Positions 32,769 to 38,217 of a stretch of DNA of 38,217 bases are shown here, one piece after another (the first letter of the stretch is position 1; each line of letters begins with the position of its first letter). Origin of the DNA: an uncultured Bacilli bacterium (GTDB taxonomy: Bacteria; Bacillota_I; Bacilli_A; RF39; UBA660); NCBI GenBank assembly GCA_944331935.1, contig CALVIV010000010.1:1-38217 (forward strand), in the 5' to 3' direction. Below the pieces are notes generated by a model. The model was not told where the DNA came from. It ran no database searches and saw nothing but the letters and a program-made list of their open reading frames with translations. The position numbers were made by a program, and so were the translations under genes.

Positions 32769-33779
32769 ATGAATGAATATTTGCAATTATTTATTGATGA
32801 AGAATATCCTTATTTTATAGATAAGTATTTAGATACTAAAACCTTAAATAGATTAAAATATGTAACACAATTTTGTGGTTGCGATTATACTGATTTATAT
32901 TCTCCATTATTTTTATATACAAGATATGACCATAGTTTAGTAGTAGCACATATGACTTGGCATTTTACTCATAATAAAAAAGAAACAATAGCAGCACTTT
33001 TACACGATGTTGGTACGCCTTGTTTTGCCCATTGTATAGATTATGTATTTGGTGATTATTTAAAACAAGAAACTTCTGAAAAGAAAATTACTGATATTAT
33101 AAAACAAGATAAAGATTTATTAATGTATTTGGAAGAAGATAATGTTTTTTTAGAAGACTTAGAAAGCTTAAAAAATTATCCTATATTAGAGAATAAATCA
33201 CCAAAACTTTGCACAGATAGATTAGATGGTGTTCTTCATACTTGTTATATTTGGTTACATACTAATTCTCTAGAAGAAATAATGAAAATATATAATAATA
33301 TTGGTGTTTTAATAAATGAATGGGGAGATAAAGAAATAGGTTTTAACAATTTAAAAGTAGCAGAAGAATTTGTATCATTAGTTTATACTTATGCTAAAGA
33401 ATTGCAAGGCAATACTGATAAATATGTTATGAAATATATTTCAGAAATAGTTAAACTATCATTTGAAAAAAGACTTCTGTCTTTAGAAGATTTATATACT
33501 AAAAAAGAATCAGATTTAGTTAAAACTTTTTCTAATAATTTTTCTTCTTGGGAATATTTTAATAAAGCAAGCAATGTAATTGGAGTAACAGAGCAACCTG
33601 ATAATTTTTATATTTCTTTTAATACTAAAAAGAGAAATACAATTCCCCTTGTAAATACAAGTGATAGCATTGCTAGAATTATAAATGTTTCTAACTATTC
33701 AAGAAAAATTTATTCTGAATTAGAAAATTATCAAGATACTGAATTTGCTTATGTTAAAACAATAAAAAGACTATATTGA
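32769..33779 (+). CDS. HD-domain phosphohydrolase
   Basis: A 336-residue HD-superfamily enzyme. Metal ligands are visible: H55 in RYDHSLVVAHM and H79-D80 in AALLHDVGTPCFAH, followed by a long helical part. The pattern HS...HD..H..FAH resembles dNTPase- and SAMHD1-like enzymes that cut nucleotides, though the substrate cannot be told. The ribosome site AGGTGG is 5 bases before the ATG, with TATAAT at about 32750. Downstream of the stop is the original terminator hairpin that the IS has split (33801-33816 with 35417-35442). Confidence 0.85.
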   Translation: MNEYLQLFIDEEYPYFIDKYLDTKTLNRLKYVTQFCGCDYTDLYSPLFLYTRYDHSLVVAHMTWHFTHNKKETIAALLHDVGTPCFAHCIDYVFGDYLKQETSEKKITDIIKQDKDLLMYLEEDNVFLEDLESLKNYPILENKSPKLCTDRLDGVLHTCYIWLHTNSLEEIMKIYNNIGVLINEWGDKEIGFNNLKVAEEFVSLVYTYAKELQGNTDKYVMKYISEIVKLSFEKRLLSLEDLYTKKESDLVKTFSNNFSSWEYFNKASNVIGVTEQPDNFYISFNTKKRNTIPLVNTSDSIARIINVSNYSRKIYSELENYQDTEFAYVKTIKRLY

Positions 33780-33854
33780 TTAATTAGATAATTTATTTAA
33801 TGTTGCATTTTAGTATCTATATTTGAGTTTAGGTAAAAATAAAACTTGACAAAG

Positions 33855-33891
33855 AAAAAGTGAAAATGTGTTATCCACAGATTCACTTTTT
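33855..33891 (+). terminator. Inward-blocking terminator in the IS left end, with DnaA box in the loop
   Basis: AAAAAGTGAA (33855-33864) pairs perfectly with TTCACTTTTT (33882-33891), ending in T. It stops incoming transcription. The 17-base loop contains TTATCCACA (33871-33879), a perfect DnaA box. Confidence 0.8.
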
Positions 33892-33983
33892 TAAACATAA
33901 AATAAGGAAATAACTTCCGATTTTTGTTATAATTTAATTGGTAAAATATATCATTACTAAACAAAAATAAGGAGGTTGTTTCC

Positions 33984-35249
33984 ATGAATAATTTTACTAC
34001 AAATACATATGAAATGAAAAGAGAAATTGTAAATTTTTCAAAAAAAATTTCTTTAGGATTAAATAAACCAACTAGTAAATTTGTGTTAGATATGCAATAT
34101 GGTCTATCTAAAGGCGGTAGTTGTTTAATATCAGAAATAGCAAGGTCATTAGATGAAGATATAAAATTAAATTATACAATAGAAAGACTATGTGATAATT
34201 TAAATAATCTATATGAAGAAGAAAAAGAAACGATTTGGAATAATTATATAAAAGAAGTAAGTAAAGTATTAGATAAAGATGATGCTATTGTCTTATTTGA
34301 TGATAGTGATATTAATAAAGAATATAGTAAAAAATTAGAAGACTTAGATAGAGTAATAGATGCATCAAGCAAAGATAAAAAAACAGTAAATGGATATCAT
34401 GTGTGTGAAGCGACTGCATTAACTAAAAATGAAAAACAACCATTAAGTATATATAGCAAGATCTATTCCTGTAAAAGTAAAGATTTTGTAAGTAAAAATG
34501 AGTATACAAAGAAAAGCATAGAAGCAGCAGAAGATATATTTGGAGAAGATTTTACAGGAATATTTGATAGAGGTTATGATAATAATAAAATATTTGATTA
34601 TATGAGTAAAAGACATCATAAGTTTGTTGTTAGATTAGATGATGTAAGAACTCTTTTATTTAAAGGAAAAAGAAGAAGTGTTTTAGAAGTAGCAAATTCA
34701 AGAAAATGAAAGATAGTAATGAAAGTTTTATTTGATGATAATGAAGAACAAGAGTTATTATTATCATATACAAAAGCAGTACTACCATATAATAATGAAG
34801 AATATACACTAGTAATAGTATATGGATTAAGTGATGAGAAACCAATGAAATTACTAACTAATATAGATATAAATGATAAAGATGATGTAATAAAAGTTGC
34901 AAGATTATATTTATCGAGATGGAGAATAGAAGAACACTTTAGAGGAAAGGAACAAGAATATGATTTTGAAAATATGAGAGTAAGAACGTTAGAAAGCATG
35001 AATAATTTAAATATGATGTTAACAATACACTTAGGACATGTAGCGATATTAGCAGATAATATAGATAGAAAATTATTAACAATAAAGATAATATATGCAA
35101 GTAAATCATTAAAGGAAAAATCAATAGTATGGTTAAGTCAGATATCAAGAGGTATAAAGAGAATATTATCTTATGCACATACTGGAATAAAAGAGTGGAT
35201 GGATATTGAAGTAAGGGAGAAATATAAACAGTTAGAGTTAAAACTTTAA
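33984..35249 (+). pseudogene. IS4-like transposase split by an in-frame TGA
   Basis: The gene starts after AAGGAGG. It reads 241 codons to TGA at 34707-34709 and continues in the same frame to TAA at 35249, total 421 codons. DDE residues: D in VLFDDSDI, D in TGIFDRGYDNNKIF, and E in the YLSRWRIEEHFRGK segment, which carries the YREK-type signature of IS4 transposases (after the stop). As read, the product loses the last catalytic acidic residue, so it should be inactive. A GGA-to-TGA change is enough. Suppression or an RNA-level restart (ATG 34719) is possible but would not give a full DDE protein. Confidence 0.88.
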
Positions 35250-35476
35250 AATATTGTTAACTTATAAAGTATCTAAAAAAGAACATAGAACATGTTCTCC
35301 TTTTGAATGTATGAAATAGGTTAACTAACTATACAGTTTGATACATTGCTATAAATTGATATAAAGTGGTGGTGTTTTTATAACTTTTTTCGTAAAAAAC
35401 CTAAACTCAAAAATAGTTAGTATGGAAATGCTAACTATTTTATGTTAAAATCATTTTATCTAAAGAAGGTGAGTCT

Positions 35477-37099
35477 ATGAAAGGACAAAATATGTATCTA
35501 TCATTTGGTAGTGAAGTCATCTATGATGATGCTTCCTTTTTAATTGAGGATAATGATAAAGTAGGAGTAGTTGGTGTTAATGGAGCAGGGAAGACTACTT
35601 TATTTAAGATTATCTTAAAAGAGGAATCTTTAGATGCTGGTAAGATTACAGTAAATAATAAAAAAATCGGTTATCTTCCGCAAGAAATTAATTTTACTGA
35701 TAAAGAGAAAAATGTCTTAGATTATTTATATAGTGGAAGACCTATTGAAAAGCTAGAAAAAGAGTTAAATAAAATTTATGAGAAATTAAGTAATGCTAGC
35801 GAGCTTGAACAAAATAAACTTTTAAGACAAGCCGAAAAGATTCAAAGTGAACTTGATAGTTTAAATCAATATACGGCTGAGGATGAATTATTATCATTAA
35901 TTGAAAACATGAAGATAGATAGTGACTTGTTAGAGATGAAAGTAGGAGATTTATCAGGAGGACAAAAGTCTAAAATTGCCTTTGCAAGACTTCTTTTTTC
36001 AAACTCTGATATCTTGCTTTTAGATGAACCTACTAACCATTTAGATGCTAAGACTAAAGACTTTGTTATTAATTATTTAAAGAATTATCATGGTATGATT
36101 TTAGTTATTAGTCATGATATAGACTTTTTAAATGAAGTAGTTACTAAGACCATGTTTATTAATAAAGTCACTCATAAAATAAAAGTATATAAGGGTAATT
36201 ATAAAGAATTTAAAAGACTTTATGCTAATGAGATGATAGAAAAAGAGCTAAGAATAAAAGAACAAGAACGTGAAATAAAGAAACTTGAAGAAGTTGTTAA
36301 AAGAGCAGAGTCGGCATCTCGTACTAATCATAATTTAAAAAGATTAGGTCAGTCTAGAAAGAAGATGTTAGAGAAAAAATTAGATGAATTAGAAGTGAGA
36401 GAAGAAAAATATAAGAGAGTTACGATGAAAGTAGAGCCAAAAGAGGTCAGTGGTAAAATACCTTTAGAAGTTAAACATTTAACTTTTCATTATCCTGGTA
36501 AGAGTGATTTATATTATAATTTATCATTTCAGATGGCAAGAGGAGAGAAGTTTTTAATAGTTGGGGAAAATGGTGTTGGTAAGTCAACTTTATTAAAACT
36601 AATTGTTGGTAAATTAAAACCTATTAAAGGAGAAATAGATTATGGTTATCATGCAACTATAGCTTATTATGCCCAGGAGTTAGAGATATTAGATGAAGAT
36701 AAAACTATTTTAGAAAATGTAGATAATCCTAATTATAGTGATAATGAGTTAAGGAACTTTTTAGGTAATTTTCTGTTTTCTAATAATGATGTCTTTAAGA
36801 AAGTAAAAGTATTATCACCTGGAGAGAAAGCACGAGTTGCCTTATGTAAAATACTTATTCAAAGAACTAATATCATTATATTAGATGAACCTACTAATCA
36901 CTTTGACCCAGAGACTCAAGCAATTATTGGTGAAAACTTTAAAAATTATACCGGTACTTTAATTATTGTTAGTCATAATCCATCTTTTGTAGAACAAATT
37001 GGAGTTACTAGGATGTTAGTCTTACCAGAAGGTAAAATTGTGGAATATAAAAAAGAATTACTACATTACTATTATTACTTAAATACTGAATTGGTGTAG
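35477..37099 (+). CDS. ABC-F family ATPase
   Basis: A 540-residue soluble protein with two ABC domains and no membrane segments. First: Walker A GVNGAGKT (33-40), LSGGQ, LLLDEPTNHLD. Second: GENGVGKST, LSPGEK, LDEPTNHFD. The linker (about 245-320) is charged and helical, as in translation-factor members such as EttA, and the C-terminus is short. ABC-F proteins act at the ribosomal E site; some give antibiotic resistance, others are housekeeping. The subgroup cannot be told from motifs. The ATG follows GAAGGTGAG. It is the first gene after the IS, about 60 bases from its right end. Confidence 0.93.
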   Translation: MKGQNMYLSFGSEVIYDDASFLIEDNDKVGVVGVNGAGKTTLFKIILKEESLDAGKITVNNKKIGYLPQEINFTDKEKNVLDYLYSGRPIEKLEKELNKIYEKLSNASELEQNKLLRQAEKIQSELDSLNQYTAEDELLSLIENMKIDSDLLEMKVGDLSGGQKSKIAFARLLFSNSDILLLDEPTNHLDAKTKDFVINYLKNYHGMILVISHDIDFLNEVVTKTMFINKVTHKIKVYKGNYKEFKRLYANEMIEKELRIKEQEREIKKLEEVVKRAESASRTNHNLKRLGQSRKKMLEKKLDELEVREEKYKRVTMKVEPKEVSGKIPLEVKHLTFHYPGKSDLYYNLSFQMARGEKFLIVGENGVGKSTLLKLIVGKLKPIKGEIDYGYHATIAYYAQELEILDEDKTILENVDNPNYSDNELRNFLGNFLFSNNDVFKKVKVLSPGEKARVALCKILIQRTNIIILDEPTNHFDPETQAIIGENFKNYTGTLIIVSHNPSFVEQIGVTRMLVLPEGKIVEYKKELLHYYYYLNTELV

Positions 37100-37150
37100 T
37101 ATTGAATAAATAAATATTCAGTTTTATAATGATAGTAGGAGATGATAAAA

Positions 37151-37723
37151 ATGGCTAAAAAAGATTTAGGTGTAAAACCTTATTTATTTCCAATGCCTGT
37201 TTTAATGATTGCAACATACTGTGAAGATGGTAGTGTTGATGTTATGAACATGGCTTGGGGAGGTATTTGTGATAACAATAAAGTAGCTTTAAATATTACA
37301 GAGTCTCATAAGACTTCACAAAATATTAAAGAAAGAGGGGCTTTTACAATTAGTGTTGCTGATATTCCTCATTTGAGAGAATCAGACTTCTTTGGCACAG
37401 CATCAGGTAATAGAATGAAAGATAAGTTTGAACGAAGTGGAATGCATGCAGTTAAAAGTGAAAGAGTAGATGCTCCAATAATTGAAGAGTATCCAATTAC
37501 TTTAGAATGTAAAGTTGATAAGATTCAAAAAGATGAAGATGGCTTTAGAGTAGTTGGAGAAATAGTTAATGTTTTAGCAGATGAATCTGTCCTTGATGAT
37601 AATGGTAAAGTTGACCCTACTAAATTAAATGCTTTTGTCTTTGACCAATTCCAAAATGGATATTATGCAATAGGAGAAAAAGTAGGAGAAGCTTGGAAAA
37701 GTGGAAATAAGTATATGAAGTAG
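37151..37723 (+). CDS. Flavin reductase family protein
   Basis: The ATG at 37151 is 9 bases after AGGAG; the ATG at 37142 abuts it and is rejected. The 190-residue protein has a split-barrel FMN-binding fold: KPYLFPMPVLMIATYCEDG at the start, then VMNMAWGGIC, ALNITESHKTSQNI, and AFTISVAD, the family core. The usual closing GxAF-type segment is replaced by YYAIGEKVGEAW. It should bind FMN and reduce flavin or a related acceptor with NAD(P)H. It stands alone before the convergent RNA locus. Confidence 0.93.
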   Translation: MAKKDLGVKPYLFPMPVLMIATYCEDGSVDVMNMAWGGICDNNKVALNITESHKTSQNIKERGAFTISVADIPHLRESDFFGTASGNRMKDKFERSGMHAVKSERVDAPIIEEYPITLECKVDKIQKDEDGFRVVGEIVNVLADESVLDDNGKVDPTKLNAFVFDQFQNGYYAIGEKVGEAWKSGNKYMK

Positions 37724-37734
37724 GTTTTAACTAC

Positions 37735-37763
37735 TTGAAAATATTATATATTTATGATACTAT
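37735..37763 (+). promoter_or_regulatory. Promoter of the + strand small RNA (putative antitoxin)
   Basis: TTGAAA (37735-37740), 17-base spacer, TACTAT (37758-37763) with a TG extension. The box TATGATACTAT also occurs in the opposing promoter. Confidence 0.65.
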
Positions 37764-37769
37764 GAATAT

Positions 37770-37887
37770 GTAAAAGAGATTTACATACAATAAAAAAAGA
37801 GGAATACCTAGTTTTGCAGATGGGTGTTACCTCTAAAGTGTTTTAGAAGTAAAAACCCTATTCACAAAGATGTAATAGGGTGTTTTA
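37770..37887 (+). ncRNA. Small RNA converging on the peptide mRNA (putative antitoxin)
   Basis: From the start near 37770 to the terminator at 37887, about 118 bases, no credible open frame. A 5' hairpin TGTAAA/TTTACA (37769-37785) is followed by a stem AGAGG (37798-37802)/CCTCT (37830-37834) enclosing GAATACCTAG and GGGTGTT. The 3' end overlaps and is complementary to the last part of the peptide mRNA through the shared terminator and the stop region. This is the layout of RatA and SR4, antisense RNAs of type I toxins. Confidence 0.5.
37851..37887. terminator. Bidirectional terminator shared by the convergent RNAs
   Basis: CCCTATT (37856-37862) pairs with AATAGGG (37874-37880). On the minus strand five T follow; on the + strand TGTTTTA. 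Both transcripts would end here, with overlapping 3' ends. Confidence 0.75.
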
Positions 37888-37938
37888 CTATCTATAAATA
37901 ATTAGTAATATTACAATTAAGAAATCCTTCTTACTCAT
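37888..37938 (-). CDS. 16-residue hydrophobic peptide (putative type I toxin)
   Basis: ATG 37938-37936 to TAG 37890-37888 encodes MSKKDFLIVILLIIYR: a basic N-terminus, a hydrophobic helix and a terminal arginine. The ribosome site AAAGGGG is 8 bases upstream of this ATG; an ATG two codons earlier has poor spacing. The length is like the 18-19 residue Ibs peptides of E. coli and shorter than Fst (about 33) or TxpA. Such peptides insert in the membrane and depolarise it. The mRNA (start near 38011) has a 9-base 5' segment AGGGTGTTT (37997-37989) complementary to AAACACCCT at its 3' end (37885-37877), as in toxin mRNAs kept silent by end-to-end pairing. Chance is possible for so short a frame; the context raises confidence. 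Confidence 0.55.
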   Translation of the reverse strand: MSKKDFLIVILLIIYR

Positions 37939-38017
37939 AAACATTTCCCCTTTCTAACCCCCTGAAGTCAAGAGATATAGAAAGAGGCAAACACCCTTAC
38001 TAAGTATTCCTGCAAAT

Positions 38018-38046
38018 ATAGTATCATACTTTTATTTATAAAACAA
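38018..38046 (-). promoter_or_regulatory. Promoter of the peptide mRNA
   Basis: Minus strand: TTGTTT (38046-38041), 17-base spacer, TACTAT (38023-38018) with a TG extension. It opposes the promoter at 37735-37763, about 250 bases away. Confidence 0.65.
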
Positions 38047-38098
38047 TCGAACAAGATACATTTTTTTAATAGAAAATTTGTTTCGTATATTTTAATCT

Positions 38099-38131
38099 AA
38101 CTAGAAGAATAGAAAGTTATTCTAGTTTTGT
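38099..38131 (+). terminator. Hairpin near the window end
   Basis: AACTAGAA (38099-38106) pairs with TTCTAGTT (38120-38127), followed by TTG and more T. It could terminate a transcript from either side. Sequence 38132-38217 shows no gene. Confidence 0.5.
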
Positions 38132-38154
38132 TGTTTAGGATTGTGATTTATTTT

Positions 38155-38202
38155 TTAAAATGTCCTATTTTTTTAAGCGCATTTTTAAGTTAAAATGTCC
38201 TA
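38155..38202. repeat. 13-bp direct repeat TTAAAATGTCCTA
   Basis: TTAAAATGTCCTA occurs at 38155-38167 and 38190-38202, 35 bases apart. Repeated sites of this kind are seen at the ends of some insertion sequences. Here only the two copies are visible before the window stops. Confidence 0.5.
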
Positions 38203-38217
38203 ATATAATATTCTGAT

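Larger units (their letters stand above)
33817..35416. mobile_element. IS4-like insertion sequence, 1600 bp, complete ends
   Basis: Terminal inverted repeats are CTATATTTGAGTTTAGGT (33817-33834) and its complement ending at 35416 (35399-35416), 17 of 18 bases matching. A 7-bp target duplication follows on each side. The element holds one transposase gene (33984-35249), a hairpin with a DnaA box inside the left end, and a hairpin (AGAACAT/ATGTTCT, 35280-35298) after the gene. The transposase type, end length and 7-bp duplication fit the IS4 group (the ISPepr1-type subgroup has 7-8 bp duplications, from memory). Named family is not certain. Confidence 0.92.
33810..35423. repeat. 7-bp target duplication TTAGTAT flanking the IS
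   Basis: TTAGTAT at 33810-33816 and again at 35417-35423 immediately border the inverted ends. Two bases beyond differ, so the duplication is exactly 7 bp. The joined pre-insertion sequence forms a hairpin with arms GCATTT/AAATGC and loop TAGTATGG. Confidence 0.9.

Noticed and set aside
34707-34709. TGA read as tryptophan (Mollicute code)
   Set aside because: TGA ends several intact genes (7950-7952, 16523-16525), TGG is used for tryptophan throughout, and glycine or another residue fits the transposase position.
1-38217. tRNA genes, rRNA genes or a CRISPR array
   Set aside because: No cloverleaf T-loop (GGTTCRANYCC), conserved rRNA segment or regularly spaced repeat series was found by eye.

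Overview
The window is a very AT-rich stretch of a low-GC Firmicute-type chromosome. The gene families (two-gene regulator/membrane operons, ABC-F, RarA, nitroreductase, flavodoxin, XRE regulators with membrane tails) suit an uncultured gut Bacilli/Erysipelotrichia-like bacterium. TGA is used as a real stop: the genes at 6357-7952 and 15443-16525 end in TGA and the next gene starts at or just after it. The Mycoplasma code therefore does not apply. Nearly all genes are on the + strand. No tRNA, rRNA or CRISPR array was seen.

Region 1 (1-9.5 kb) looks like accessory DNA. On the minus strand are a cut-off gene, an OB-fold/SSB-like protein and a small winged-helix protein resembling a replication initiator N-terminus. 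The last has a leader carrying an attenuator-like terminator and an operator-like inverted repeat. After a hairpin-rich spacer come a single-chain type ISP restriction-modification enzyme (1592 aa) and a two-gene operon of a non-retron, Abi/UG-like reverse transcriptase and an OLD-family ATPase/TOPRIM nuclease. The operon ends in a terminator and short GGTACC-centred repeats.

Region 2 (9.5-20.2 kb) holds an orphan zeta-toxin kinase, a NUDIX gene broken by one nonsense codon, an AAA/DUF4143 ATPase, and a NiCo (czcD) riboswitch with terminator ahead of a P-type metal-efflux ATPase. It then has a second restriction-modification system (two overlapping cytosine-5 methyltransferases plus a FokI-like endonuclease, consistent with a type IIS asymmetric site). 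The alkylation-repair pair ogt-tag follows.

Region 3 (20.2-33.8 kb) is a housekeeping and stress region: a TetR-family gene frameshifted in an A8 tract, opposite an operon with an 8+2+8 palindrome just after its promoter; membrane proteins; nitroreductase; VOC protein; AlkD-like glycosylase; two XRE/membrane regulators; rarA; a second DUF4143 ATPase; an ABM monooxygenase; a YjbR/PUA-like fusion; a class II Fic protein; flavodoxin; cyclophilin-like and HD-domain proteins.

Region 4 (33.8-38.2 kb) contains a complete IS4-like insertion sequence (18-bp ends, 7-bp target duplication, transposase with an internal TGA) that landed in the loop of a terminator hairpin. After it come an ABC-F ATPase and a flavin reductase. 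The last 500 bases hold what appears to be a type I toxin-antitoxin locus: two convergent promoters with nearly identical -10 regions, a shared bidirectional terminator and a 16-residue hydrophobic peptide.

The strongest candidates for undescribed biology are the RT-OLD operon and the convergent RNA/16-aa peptide locus. All functional calls rest on motif reading without database search.
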